Below, in pieces: positions 24,581-35,703 of a stretch of DNA of 45,698 nucleotides. The position numbers were made by a program, and so were the translations under genes. The stretch covers positions 1 through 45,698 of the forward strand of contig CAWEYR010000025.1 of assembly GCA_963813345.1 (NCBI GenBank), read 5' to 3'. The notes below the pieces were generated by a model. The model made no database searches. It saw only the letters and a program-made list of their open reading frames with translations, and was not told the origin of the DNA. Position 1 is the first letter of the stretch. The number at the start of each line of letters is the position of its first letter. This DNA comes from CAWDDA01 sp963813345 (GTDB lineage: Bacteria > Acidobacteriota > Blastocatellia > RBC074).

Positions 24581-27376
24581 TCATGAGTGTGATGTCACTG
24601 CTGATCTGATCCAGTTGCGTCCAGATCAACCGGCCGCCATCAGGTGAAACCGAGAGACCCGAGATAGTATCAGGCAGTCTTTTCTCAAGCGTCATAACAA
24701 GAGATACCTTGCCGGTAGCGAAGCTGAAGAACTCAATCAATGGACGGTCAGGTGTCTCTGCAGTAATGAAGAAGATGCCCTGCTCCACCACCGCCCACTG
24801 ACGCCAGAGTCCCGCACGATGGTGATCCAGCACAAAGGCCTCTTCGCCGCCTGCGACCGGAACACGCCAGATGCCGGGTTCACCGCGCTCCTTCAAGTAG
24901 TAGAGAAACTTGCCGTCCGGTGATTCGATATTGTCAAAACCACCTCCCTTCGTGACCTGCGCTGCCTCTCCTCCGGAGGCCGGCATCTTCCAGATTTGTC
25001 GGGTGCCACTGCGATTCGAGCAGAAGTAGATCCATTGCCCGTCGCGCGAGAAGGTCGGCACGATGTCTTCTGTAGGCTCAGTCGTCAGTCGGCGCAGGTT
25101 GCCGCCCTCAGGGCTGATCACGTAAATATCTGCGTTGCCTTCCACTCGGGCGTCGAAGACGATCAACTTCCCGTCGGGAGACCAGTGCGGCGAGCCGGTC
25201 GACCCGCGATCGAAAGAAACGACCTGGCTAGGGCGCTGTCCGTCGCTGCCTGAGATCCAGATTGCAACCCTCCCGGAACGGCTGGATGCGAAGACGATTC
25301 TTTGGCCGTCGGGAGAGAATTGCGAGGCCACATCTCCTTTTGTGGAAGATATCAGCATCTTTGCCGACTGTTTCCGCCACTGTCGGTAATGCTGTGCCGG
25401 ACAATTCAACCTGCCAGATATTGCTGTCATTGATTGTCTGCGTCCAGGCCAGACTTTCGCCCTGCGGTGAGATGGCAAAACTCGTCACTGCCTGCCCGAC
25501 TGCTTCCACTCGCTCGGGCGTCCCGCCGGCTGCAGGCATCCTCCACAAGCCGATGTTGCCACCGCTTTCGGATAAGAAGAGAATGTCGCGGCCATCCGGG
25601 GTCCAGGCTGGAGACGACTTTACGACGTCACTGAAAGTCAGCCGTCTTGGTTCACCGCCAGCGACTGGCACGATGTAGATTTCACTGATGCCACCACTTT
25701 CGAAATGCCGGTACGCAACAGTCTTTCCATCAGGCGAAACAGCCGGAGAGAGATCGCCGTTGACTTCCGCGGATGGAGAGGTGAGTCTCCGTCTTTCCCC
25801 GGAATCGCGGTGCGACCATGAAAATGCTGAAGGGCTCCCGCGCAGAGGGTTTATCGCTAACTGCCAGCCATTCTCCGTCCGGTGACCAGTTTACTTGAGC
25901 TACATCAAAGCGGATCGGTGGAAGGAGCGAAAGTTTAGTGAGATGGCGTTCCGTTCCTCCAATCGAGGGAACGAGGTACAGTCCGTAATCATCCGCTGTC
26001 TGTCGGAGAAAAGCGATGTAGAGTCCATCTGGCGACCAGCGCGGTTGGATATCGGGAGCTGAATCAGTCGTCAGGCGCTGCAAATCTTCCGTTCCAATCT
26101 GTTTGATATAGATGTCTGTGTTGTCGCCCTGTCCGCCGCTCCATGCGAAAGCAATCCGCTTGCCGTCGGGCGAGAAGGTAGGAACGGTTTCATTGCCCGG
26201 AAAACTGGTGAAGGGAGTGACCTCAAGGGCCGTGCCGGCGGACCTGGATTGCAAGGAGATAGAGCTGTAGAGCCACCAGCCCGCACCCGCAATCGCAGCG
26301 ATGAATACAAACAGCGCCAGCGTGAAACTGCGTTTGTGTCGTCTGATCTCGCCGAAAATGTACTCGGCGCTCGATGACGTGCGAACGTTGCTAATCGCGC
26401 TATCGGTCTGCGCCTCCGAAGCCCTTGTAGTATAAGCATCCCCCACCAACGGTTCCGTCAGTTCGCGCCTTACTTCGTCACTCCTCGCAGCCCGACCGCC
26501 GCTGCGCTCTAGTTCGGCCTCAAATACCAGGCGTTGCTTGAGGGTCTTTAAATCCAGCTGCAGGTCTTTAACCACCTGATAACGCCCTTCCTCGTCCTTG
26601 CACAGAGCCTTCGTCACAATCCGCTCAAGCTCGGCAGGCGTATCAGGCGCATATCTGGTGAGGCCTGGCGGGTCCGTTTTCAATATCTCAGCAACCATCT
26701 CGGGTATCGTCTTACCGAAGAACGGCAAACGGCCTGCCACCATCTGGTAGAGCACCACACCTAAACTCCAGATGTCGGTGCGCCCATCAAGGGTCGTGCC
26801 TCGTATCTGTTCCGGAGACATATAAGGCGCCGTGCCTAACACTGTGCCGGGGGCGGTGACCTGCAGTGCTGCCGTCTGGGAACCGGTCTCCTGTTGCTCG
26901 CCGAGCTTCGCTATCCCGAAATCGACCACCTTAACTAACCCGTCACCCCGGAGCATGATGTTGTCCGGCTTGATATCTCGATGGATGATACCCGCCGCAT
27001 GCGCCGCAGCCAGCGCGGAAGCGACCTGGATACCTATCTCCAGGACTTCCAGCAACTGCAAGGGCTCCCGCTTGATGTGCTCACCCAATGACTCGCCATC
27101 GATGAACTCAGTGGCCATGAAGTGGGATTCACCCTCGCGGCCGATCTCATAAATCGTGAGGATGTTCGGGTGATTGAGACTTGAGGCGGCGTAAGCCTCA
27201 CGCTTGAAGCGGAGCAGCCGATCTTCATCGGCGGCGAGCTCGGCTCGCAGGAGTTTGAGGGCGACTGGCCGTTTCAAAGTGAGGTCCTCGGCAAGGTACA
27301 CGTTGCCCATGCCGCCCGTGCCAATCAGCGAGCGAATCTCGTAGTGACCGAGCCTGGTACCTTGCGGGATAACCAT
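24567..27376 (-). CDS. Transmembrane Ser/Thr protein kinase with PD40 beta-propeller, copy 1 (two frameshifts)
   Basis: Start ATG 27376 (MVIPQGTRLGHYEI) has GGAG 5 bases upstream; a longer start at 27436 lacks one. The Pkn2/PknB-type kinase domain shows the glycine loop GTGGMGNVYLAED, VALKLL (Lys), catalytic HRDIKPDN, DFGIAKLG and APYMSPEQIRG, so it should be active. A membrane helix (FTLALFVFIAAIAGAGWWLY) precedes a sensor propeller with FSPDGKRIAF, WSPDGLYIAF, WSPDGEWLAV, WTPDGRDILF, FSPDGQRIVF and WSPDGKLIVF repeats, ending DITLMKNFR. The frame slips near 25813 (extra G relative to copy 2) and near 25380 (extra base relative to copy 2). Restored length is about 936 residues. A nearly identical tandem copy lies immediately upstream. 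Signal and substrates unknown. Confidence 0.88.
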
Positions 27377-27443
27377 CCGTTCTCCGGCTTGTCGTTCAAG
27401 CGTATCTGTTGCCGAGCGCGCCATGGCAGGCGGCACGGTAGCA

Positions 27444-30271
27444 TCAGCGAAAGTTTTTCAGCAGTGTGATGTCGCTGCTGATCTGATCCAGTTGCGTCCA
27501 GATCAACCGGCCGCCATCGGGTGAAACCGAGAGACCCGAGAAAGTATCAGGCAGTCTCTTCTCAAGCGTCATAACAAGCGATACCTTGCCGGTAGCGAAG
27601 CTGAAGAACTCAATCAATGGACGGTCAGGTGTCTCTGCAGTAATGAAGAAGATGCCCTGCTCCACCACCGCCCACTGACGCCAGAGTCCCGCGCGATGGT
27701 GATCCAGCACAAAGGCCTCTTCGCCGCCAGCGACCGGAACACGCCAGATGCCGGGTTCACCGCGCTCCTTCAAGTAGTAGAGAAACTTGCCGTCCGGTGA
27801 TTCGATATTGTCAAAACCACCTCCCTTCGTGACCTGCGCTGCCTCCCCTCCGGAGGCCGGCATCTTCCAGATTTGTCGCGTGCCGCTGCGATTCGAGCAG
27901 AAGTAGATCCATTGCCCGTCGCGCGAGAAGCTCGGCACGATGTCTTCCGAAGGCCCGGTCGTCAGTCGGCGCAGGTTGCCGCCCTCAGGGCTGATCGCGT
28001 AAATATCTGCGTTGCCTTCCACTCGGGCGTCGAAGACGATCAACTTCCCGTCGGGAGACCAGTGCGGCGAGCCCGTCGCTCCGCGATCGAAAGAGATGAC
28101 CCGTATTGGGTGCTGTCCGTCGCTGTCCGATGATCCAGATTCCAACCCTCCCGGAACGGCTGGATGCGAAGACGATTCTTTGGCCGTCGGGAGAGAATTG
28201 CGAGGAGACGTCTCCTTTTGTGGAAGATATCAGCAACTTTGCCGACTGTTTCCGCCCGGTCGGTAATGCTGTGCCGGACAATTCAACCTGCCAGATATTG
28301 CTGTCATTGATTGTCTGCGTCCAGGCCAGACTTTCGCCCTGCGGTGAGATGGCAAAACTCGTCACTGCCTGCCCGACTGCTTCCACTCGCTCGGGCGTCC
28401 CGCCGGCTGCAGGTATCCTCCACAAGCCGATGTTGCCACCGTTTTCGGATAAGAAGAGAACGTCGCGGCCATCCGGGGTCCAGGCCGGAGACGACTTTAC
28501 GCCGTCACTGAAAGTCAGCCGACTTGGTTCACCGCCAGCGACTGGCACGAGGTAGATTTCACTGACGCCGCCACTTTCGAAATGCCGGTACGCAACAGTC
28601 TTTCCATCAGGCGAAACAGCCGGAGAGAGATCGCCGTTGACTTCCGCGGATGGAGAGGTGAGTCTCCGTCTTTCCCCGGAATCACGGTGGACCATGAAAA
28701 ATGCTGAAGGGCTCCCGCGCAGAAGGTCTATCGCTAACTGCCAGCCATTCTCCGTCCGGTGACCAGTTTACTTGAGCTACATCAAAGCGGATCGGTGGAA
28801 CGAGCGAAAGTTTAGTGAGATGGCGTTCCGTTCCTCCAATCGAGGGAATGAGGTACAGTCCGTAATCATCCGCTGTCTGTCGGAGAAAAGCGATGTAGAG
28901 TCCATCTGGCGACCAGCGCGGTTGGATATCGGGAGCTGAATCAGTCGTCAGGCGCTGCAAATCTTCAGTTCCAATCTGATCTTCAGTTCCAATCTGTTTG
29001 ATGTAGATGTCTGTGTTGTCGCCCTGTCCGCCGCTCCACGTGAAAGCAATCCGCTTGCCGTCGGGCGAGAAGGTAGGAAGGATTTCATCGCCCCGAAAAC
29101 TGGTGAAGGGAGTGATCTCAATTGCCGTGCCGGCGGACCTGGACTGCAAAGAGATAGAGCTGTAGAGCCACCAGCCCGCGCCCGCAATTGCAGCGATGAA
29201 TACAAACATTGCCAGCGTGAAACTGCGTTTGTGTCGCCTGATCTCGCCGAATATGTACTCGGCGCTCGATGACGTGCGAACGTTGCTAATCGCGCTATCG
29301 GTCTGCGCCTCCAAAGCCTGCGTAGTAACAGCATCCGCCACCAACGGTTCCGTCACTTCGCGCCATACTTCGTCACTTTTCGCAGCCCGACCGCCGCTGC
29401 GCTCTAGTTCGGCCTCAAATTCCAGGCGTTGCTTGAGAGTCGTTAAATCCAGCTGCAGGTCCTTGACCACCTGATAACGCCCTTCCGGGTCCTTGCACAG
29501 AGCCTTCGTCACAATGCGCTCAAGCTCGGCCGGCGTATCAGGCGCATACCTGGTGAGGCGTGGCGGGTCCGTTTTCAAGATCTCAGCAACCATCTCCGGT
29601 ATCGTCTTACCGAAGAACGGCAAACAGCCTGTCACCATCTGGTAGAGCACCACACCTAAACTCCAGATGTCGGTGCGCCCATCCAGGGCTATGACTCGAA
29701 TCTGTTCCGGAGACATGTAAGGCGCCGTGCCTATCACTGTGCCGGGGGCGGTGACCTGCAGTGCTGCCGTTTCGGAACCGGTCTCGTGTTGCTCGCCGAG
29801 CTTCGCTATCCCGAAATCGACCACCTTAACTAACCCGTCTCCCCGGAGCATGATGTTGTCCGGCTTGATATCTCGATGGATGATACCTGCCGCATGCGCC
29901 GCAGCCAGCGCGGAAGCGACCTGGATACCTATCTCCATGACTTCCAGCAACTGTAAGGGCTCCCGCTTGATGTGCTCACCCAATGACTCGCCATCGATGA
30001 ACTCAGTGGCCATGAAGTGGGATTCACCCTCGCGGCCGATCTCATAAATCGTGAGGATGTTCGGGTGGTTGAGACTTGAGGCGGCGTAAGCCTCACGCTT
30101 GAAGCGGAGCAGCCGGTCTTCGTCGGCGGCGAGCTCGGGTCGCAGGAGTTTGAGAGCGACCGGCCGTTTCAAAGTGAGGTCCTCGGCAAGGTACACGTTG
30201 CCCATGCCGCCCGCGCCAATCAGCGAGCGAATCTCGTAGTGACCGAGCCTGGTGCCTTGCTGGATAACCAT
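27444..30271 (-). CDS. Transmembrane Ser/Thr protein kinase with PD40 beta-propeller, copy 2 (two frameshifts)
   Basis: Same architecture and very high identity to copy 1: MVIQQGTRLGHYEIRSLIGA, GGMGNVYLAED, HRDIKPDN, DFGIAKLGEQ, membrane helix FTLAMFVFIAAIAGAGWWLY, PD40 repeats, ending DITLLKNFR. Differences include an 18-bp tandem duplication (QIGTED twice, near 28965-29000). The frame slips near 28697 (one extra T in a T run relative to copy 1) and near 28130 (one extra base). The slip sites differ from those of copy 1, so each copy is correct where the other is broken. The end of this gene is about 70 bases from the start of copy 1; no separate promoter was identified. Start ATG 30271 has only a weak ribosome-binding site. 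Confidence 0.88.
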
Positions 30272-30460
30272 TCTCAAGAGCTGAAAACTTGAAACGGGAA
30301 CCTGAATGGGAACTGAGAAATCAGCATGTGGCAGCGCCACCCCAACTTGCACTTTTCCGTGGAGGATAGCATGAAACGTTGAACGCCATCATTCGACGTT
30401 TGAGTTGTCGCTTCCGGCAGAGGCGATGGAACGTCGGCTAGCTGTATTGAACTTCAGAAA

Positions 30461-30948
<488 letters not shown>

Positions 30949-30952
<4 letters not shown>

Positions 30953-31711
30953 GCATTGTAGTTAACGATGCGCGCGAATCCTGTCACACCCAGGCTGGCA
31001 CCACCGACGAGGGCACCGTCAATATCCGGCTCGCGCATGAGCTCGGAAATATTATCGGGCTTCACACTCCCACCATATAAAATGCGCACCGCTTGTGATA
31101 CCTCCGACCCGAATCCCACGCTCAGGGTTTGCCTGATAAATGCGTGCATTGATTGGGCTTCAACCGGAGTAGCCGTGCGCCCTGTGCCGATAGCCCATAC
31201 CGGCTCGTAAGCGACGATGATACGTGCCACATTCTCCGCTGTCAACTCAGAGAGGCCGCGCTCTAATTGCCGGCTTACCACTGCCTCGGCGCGCCCACCC
31301 TCGCGGTCCGCAAGCGTTTCGCCTACGCAGACAATCGGGATCAACCCGAAGTGAAGGGCGGCACGAGCCTTTGCATTGACGATTTCATCCGTCTCACCAT
31401 CGAGCTGCCGGCGTTCCGAATGTCCGACGATTGCGTGTGAGCAGCCAGCGTCCCGCAACATATCACCGCAGATCTCGCCAGTGTGCGCTCCCTGACTTGT
31501 CTCGCGTGCAATGTTCTGCGCGCAGATGAGTATGTTGCTGCCTTCGGCACGGTCAGCAAGAGCTTTGAGCGCAGTAAATGGAGGAGCGACGACCACCTCA
31601 CAATGGTTGGCGTTGCTCACAAGAGGCTTGAACTCTGATCAGCAGGTCCACGAGTTCAGCCACGAACCTGTTCATCTTCAAGTTTCCGGCAATCACCGGC
31701 TTTCGTTTCAA
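30949..31711 (-). CDS. tpiA: Triose-phosphate isomerase (two-base frameshift near the N-terminus)
   Basis: The main frame (31620 down) shows EVVVAPPFTALKAL, catalytic His in GHSERRQ, general base Glu in YEPVWAIGTG and phosphate-binding RILYGGSVKPDN, GALVGGASL. It begins only at about residue 33 of the family. The missing start is in another frame: a TTG or converted start at 31711, then KRKPVIAGNLKMNRFVAELV, DLLIR, with the substrate-contacting Asn and Lys (GN-x-K). Loss of two bases (GA) near 31629-31637 connects them (LLIREFKPLVSNAN). The normally invariant Trp of GNWKMN reads Leu (TTG for TGG). The enzyme interconverts dihydroxyacetone phosphate and glyceraldehyde-3-phosphate. As the glycolytic isomerase it should be functional, so I suspect sequence errors. 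Operon with pgk and secG. Confidence 0.9.
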
Positions 31712-31723
31712 TGTCGTCGCCTC

Positions 31724-32234
31724 TTATGGTTTCTTATGCCGTTTGATGTAGCCTTCAGCAAATTCAACGAGGTGTGGACTCTCTCGCATGCCCGACTTTT
31801 CGCGCTTCTTCTGCTGCCTTCTCGAGTGGCCATCCGTCACGCATGACGCGGCGAATCATCCAGAACGCCCCGACGCGAATGGCTGCCGTGCAATGAATGA
31901 ATGCAGGCCGATTCTGAGGATCGTCAGTGATCTTCAGGAACTCATCCACCTGTTCATCTTTTGGAGTGGCGTAGATTACAGGGATATTGAAATATCGCAG
32001 GCCAAGGCGCTTTGCTTCAGCCTCTTCGTCTGAAGCGCGATGCTCAGTTGGCACGCGAAGATTGATGATCGACTTGACTCCCTGCTCTTTGAGCAAGGCC
32101 AGGTGCTCGATCTTTGGCTGTCCTCCCGTGCAGAACTCTTCATTCACGCGCAGGAAGTTGCGTATTGAGCCAGTGGTTTCCTGGGGCGTCTGAAACAACG
32201 CCATCAACAATACAAGAGACATCGTGTAAAACAT
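31724..32234 (-). CDS. Exported tyrosine/dual-specificity phosphatase-like protein (one-base frameshift)
   Basis: Starts MFYTMSLVLLMALFQTPQET, a short signal or anchor. Then NFLRVNEEFCTGGQPKIEHL, GVKSIINLRVPTEH, YFNIPVIYATPKDEQVDEFL and the P-loop HCTAAIRVG (HCx5R form) with the nucleophilic Cys and Arg. This is the Siw14/DSP-like group also represented at 5068-5697, though only distantly similar. The frame ends prematurely at 31764. The natural end GMRESPHLVEFAEGYIKRHK is in another frame to the TAA at 31724-31726; one extra G in 31791-31793 explains it. With that corrected the stop is 12 bases before the tpiA start, inside the pgk-tpiA-secG run. Substrate unknown. Confidence 0.82.
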
Positions 32235-32251
32235 GATTCACCTCAAAGCGC

Positions 32252-32343
32252 ATTTGGAGTGCGGCGGCTTGGCGCCGCTTTAGTCTCCTGCCTGACTATT
32301 CGTGGGGGAGACTAAAGCGGCGCCAAGCCGCCGCACTCCAAAT
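32252..32343. repeat. REP-like perfect palindrome, repeat family B
   Basis: Arms 32252-32288 and 32307-32343 are 37-base perfect reverse complements (begin ATTTGGAGTGCGGCGGC, centre GCGCCGCTTTAGTCTCC) with an 18-base loop. It lies between pgk and the phosphatase gene in the same operon. The same arm sequence occurs inside the large palindrome at 45.07-45.70 kb, so it is a dispersed family. A transcript here would form a very stable hairpin between two operon genes. Confidence 0.92.
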
Positions 32344-32350
32344 AGCGAGT

Positions 32351-33548
32351 CTATTTGTCGGACAACGCGGCGACTCCGGGAAGAATCTCCCCCGCGAGCA
32401 ACTCGAGCGTAGCTCCGCCGCCCGTCGAAATATGTGTAATCTTGTCAGCAAGACCCATATCCACAATGGCGGCTACGCTGTCGCCTCCGCCGATGATCGA
32501 AGTCGCGTTCGCTTCCTCAGAAACGCGCGCAACGGCTTCAGCGACAGCTCGCGTACCTTCATCAAACGGCGGCTTCTCGAAGAAACCCATCGGACCATTC
32601 CAGATTATCGTCTGAGCTTTTAGTAACTCATCGGCATAAACAGCTCTCGTCGATTCACCGATGTCGAGGCCCATGGCATCAGCTGGCGTTTCACCAACCG
32701 GCACGTTGCGAGCTCCCTGTGAATCGTCAGGAGAGGCAGCAACGACATGATCAACCGGCAGAAGCAGCCGTACATTCTGATCGCGTGCCTGGCGTTCGAG
32801 GCCGGTTGCAAGCTCGACACGATCCGGCTCAACCAGTGAGCGTCCCGTTTCTATATTGTGACCTTTGAGGAACGTGTAAGCCATCGCACCGCCTATCAAA
32901 ATAACATCCGCGCGCTTGAGCAGATTGTCGATGACGGAAATCTTGTCAGATACTTTTGCTCCGCCGAGTATGACAACAAAAGGGCGCTTCGGATTCTCGA
33001 GCGCCTCACTCAGGTAGCGCAGTTCCTTGTCCATCAGGAATCCGGCTGCAGCCTTATCCACGAAATGTGTGATCCCTTCGGTGGACGCATGCGCGCGATG
33101 TGCGGTGCCAAATGCGTCGTTCACGTAGAAATCGCATAGGCGTGCGAGGGATTTGGCGAATTCGGGGTTGTTCTCTTCTTCCTCAGCGTGAAAACGCAGA
33201 TTTTCAAGCAGGACAACGTTGCCGTCGCGAAGTGCTTGAACTTTGGCTTCGGTTTCGTTCCCGATGCAGTCGGGCGCAAGATCGACAGACAGTCCGAGAA
33301 GCTCAGAGAGACGCCGCGCAACGGGCGCCAGGGAATACTTCGGATTTGGCTTTCCTTTTGGTCTTCCGAGATGGGAAGCAAGGATGATTCGCGCCGACTT
33401 ATCGATCGCGTAGCGAATGGTCGGCAATGCCGCACCAATTCGCGTGTCGTCGCTGACCTTGCCGTCTTCGAGCGGAACGTTGAAATCGACGCGTACAAAT
33501 ACGCGCTTGCCTTTGATATCCAGATTCTCGAATCGAGAGTTTAGGCAT
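32351..33548 (-). CDS. pgk: Phosphoglycerate kinase (one-base frameshift near the N-terminus)
   Basis: The main frame contains ILASHLGRPKGKPNPKYSL, VLLENLRFHAEEEENNPEFA, NDAFGTAHRAHAST, GGAKVSDKISVIDNLL, IIWNGPMGFFEKPPFDEGT and GGGDSVAAI ... ISTGGGATLELLAG, all standard PGK motifs for 3-phosphoglycerate and nucleotide binding. The N-terminal 40 residues are in another frame: ATG 33548 MPKLSIR, then DIKGKRVFVRVDFNVPLEDG and KVSDDTRIGAALPTIRY. One extra A near 33523-33528 causes the slip. The restored length of about 398 residues is normal. It makes ATP from 1,3-bisphosphoglycerate in glycolysis. Such an essential gene is unlikely to be broken, which points to a sequence error. Confidence 0.93.
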
Positions 33549-33607
33549 ACAACGAATTGCTAAGGCAGAATCAATCGCTACGGCGGGCAATCAAGAGGCT
33601 GCAGTTT

Positions 33608-33868
33608 TCACTTGAAATAATCCGCATTGATCTGGATGAACTGCTGCCATTTCTCGGGCACGTCTTCGTCGCGGAAGATTGCTTCAACCGGGCAGGCCGG
33701 CTGGCACGCTCCGCAATCGATGCACTCATCGGGATGTATATAGAGGATCTCAGCCGTCTCGTATTCGGGTTCATCCTTGCGCGGATGAATGCAATCCACC
33801 GGGCAGACGTCCACGCACGCCGTATCCTTGGTCCCGATGCAGGGTTCGCAAATCACATAAGTCGCCAT
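33608..33868 (-). CDS. Seven-iron-type ferredoxin
   Basis: An 86-residue protein with two iron-sulfur motifs: CIGTKDTACVDVCPVDCI, where the C-x7-C-x3-CP spacing is that of a 3Fe-4S/4Fe-4S site, and CIDCGACQPACPVEAI, a classical 4Fe-4S CxxCxxCxxxCP. The C-terminal DVPEKWQQFIQINADYFK is typical of FdxA-like ferredoxins. It is a small cytoplasmic electron carrier; partners are unknown. SD AAGGAG is visible before the ATG. It is upstream of pgk on the same strand, 59 bases from the pgk start, and divergent from the inositol-phosphate synthase gene. Confidence 0.93.
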   Translation of the reverse strand: MATYVICEPCIGTKDTACVDVCPVDCIHPRKDEPEYETAEILYIHPDECIDCGACQPACPVEAIFRDEDVPEKWQQFIQINADYFK

Positions 33869-34170
33869 CTAGGGGTGACTCCTTTCTCCGGAAGTAAAGA
33901 AAGTCGCAAAAAAATCATCGTAGCATACTTTGTGAATGTCGCAAGTTAAACGCTCAGTTCGATCGTAGAGAGTCGAATGGTTGTCGATTCGCAACCGGCA
34001 GCAGGAATTTCGCAAGCTTGAGCAAGATGTAAGTTTCGTGCGGGTCCTATTATTTCGATGATGGCTTTGGATTGATACATCGTCGCGACAAAGAAATGGT
34101 AGTGGTTATCAGACGCAGGTTAGTTTAAACAGGATACGAGCCGGACACATAAAATGAAAGTGAGAATCTT
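33869..34170. other. Divergent intergenic region of about 300 bases
   Basis: Separates the ferredoxin gene (leftward) from the inositol-phosphate synthase gene (rightward) and must hold promoters for both. I see no open frame and no repeat. I could not fix -35/-10 boxes with confidence. Confidence 0.5.
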
Positions 34171-35490
34171 ATGATGATTCAAAAAGGCGCCCCCATTATT
34201 GAACCTAAAGGCAAACTTGGTGTCCTCCTCGTAGGCATGGGAGCCGTCACTACAACCTTCGTAGCTGGTGTCGAAGCTATTCGACGCGGGCTCGCCTCAC
34301 CCATCGGCAGCCTGACGCAAATGGGAACTATTCGTCTCGGCAAACGCACTGAGGGACGCTCGCCTCTCATCAAAGACTTTGTACCACTTGCCGACCTCGA
34401 TTCCCTGGTCTTCGGAAGCTGGGACATATTTGAGGACAATGCCTACGCCGCTGCCCTTAACGCCGGCGTCATCGAAAAAGAGCTTCTCGTTCAACTCAAA
34501 CCTCAACTATCGAAGCTCAAGCCGCTACCGGCGGTCTTTGACCAGAACTACGTCAAACGCCTGCACGGCACCCATATCAAGAAGGGCAAATCCAAAATGG
34601 ATCTCGCCGAGCAGTTGATGGCCGACATTGCCGACTTCAAGAAGAAGAACCGCTGCTCGCGCATGGTGATGATCTGGTGCGCATCGACGGAGGTTTTCAT
34701 AAAGCCGCACGCCGTTCACAAGTCGATTGCGAAGTTCGAGCAGGCTTTGAAAGAAAGTCATCCGGCCATCGCTCCATCGATGATCTACGCGTATGCTGCG
34801 CTTAAGTCAGGCGTTGGATTTGCCAATGGAGCGCCCAACCTGACCGTCGACATACCGGCGTTGACCGATCTCGCCGAGCAGCAGAACCTCCCGATCTGCG
34901 GGAAAGACTTCAAGACGGGGCAGACACTGATGAAGACAATTCTAGCCCCTGGCCTCAAGGCAAGGTTGCTCGGCCTTCACGGCTGGTACTCGACAAACAT
35001 CCTCGGCAATCGCGACGGCGAGGTACTTGACGACCCGGGATCGTTCAAGACAAAGGAAGAATCAAAGCTTTCAGTGCTTGAATATATCCTCCAGCCGAGC
35101 GTCTACCCGGAACTCTATTCGGATTTCACGCATCTTGTGAGGATCAACTATTACCCGCCGCGTGGAGACAACAAGGAAGGCTGGGACAACATTGATATCT
35201 TCGGATGGCTTGGATATCCGATGCAGATAAAGATCGATTTCCTATGCCGAGATTCGATTCTTGCGGCGCCAATCGTGCTCGATCTGGCCCTTTTCATGGA
35301 CCTCGCACAGCGTTCCGGGATGCGCGGAATTCAGGAGTGGCTGTCATTCTATTTCAAGAGCCCGATGTGCGCACGAGAACTATATCCAGAGCACGATCTG
35401 TTCATTCAGCTCATGAAGCTCAAGAACACGCTCAGGCACCTGCGCGGCGAGGAACTGATCACGCATCTGGGGTTGGAGTATTACGATTGA
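34171..35490 (+). CDS. ino1: myo-Inositol-1-phosphate synthase
   Basis: A 439-residue protein with an N-terminal Rossmann fold (GVLLVGMGAVTTTFVAGVEA), WDIFEDNAYAAALNAGV, MVMIWCASTE, SGVGFANGAPNLTVDIPAL and the highly conserved catalytic block CGKDFKTGQTLMKTILAPGL, with KARLLGLHGWYSTNILGNRD following. It uses NAD+ internally to cyclise glucose-6-phosphate to 1L-myo-inositol-1-phosphate, first step towards inositol lipids or compatible solutes. Two adjacent ATGs (34171 and 34174) are possible starts; the ribosome-binding site is weak (GTGAG). No frameshift. No other inositol gene is adjacent. A palindrome and a hairpin follow the stop. Confidence 0.93.
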   Translation: MMIQKGAPIIEPKGKLGVLLVGMGAVTTTFVAGVEAIRRGLASPIGSLTQMGTIRLGKRTEGRSPLIKDFVPLADLDSLVFGSWDIFEDNAYAAALNAGVIEKELLVQLKPQLSKLKPLPAVFDQNYVKRLHGTHIKKGKSKMDLAEQLMADIADFKKKNRCSRMVMIWCASTEVFIKPHAVHKSIAKFEQALKESHPAIAPSMIYAYAALKSGVGFANGAPNLTVDIPALTDLAEQQNLPICGKDFKTGQTLMKTILAPGLKARLLGLHGWYSTNILGNRDGEVLDDPGSFKTKEESKLSVLEYILQPSVYPELYSDFTHLVRINYYPPRGDNKEGWDNIDIFGWLGYPMQIKIDFLCRDSILAAPIVLDLALFMDLAQRSGMRGIQEWLSFYFKSPMCARELYPEHDLFIQLMKLKNTLRHLRGEELITHLGLEYYD

Positions 35491-35527
35491 GCCGGTTTTC
35501 GCAGATTTCAAGCGGTTAGAGTTCGAA

Positions 35528-35580
35528 CCACAAACTAAAGTTTGAACTCAAACTCAATGAGTTGAGTTCAAACTTGTGGT
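35528..35580. repeat. Imperfect palindrome, repeat family A copy 3
   Basis: ACCACAA...AGTTTGAACTCAA pairs with TTGAGTTCAAACTTGTGGT, with a small bulge of a few bases in the left arm. It shares the TTTGAACTCAA core with the copies at 2490 and 6426. Located 38 bases after the inositol-phosphate synthase stop. Confidence 0.8.
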
Positions 35581-35591
35581 TACAAGGTAAC

Positions 35592-35630
35592 GGGTCAGAA
35601 GAAGGTTCTGACCAAACCCTCTTCTGACCC
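35592..35630. terminator. Stem-loop, possible bidirectional terminator
   Basis: A perfect 11-bp stem GGGTCAGAAGA / TCTTCTGACCC with a 17-base loop, between the convergent inositol-phosphate synthase and sigma-54-activator-like genes. There is no T run on either side, so it is not a classical intrinsic terminator. A second short hairpin (GTTTCGCG/CGCGGCCAGGCG region, 35679-35702) sits directly at the end of the leftward gene. Confidence 0.45.
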
Positions 35631-35703
35631 TTGCTCGCGCGTAGAACTCGGAACCGGCGGGACTTCCCTTCGGCTCCGTTTCGCGACGCCTGGCCGCGAA
35701 ACT

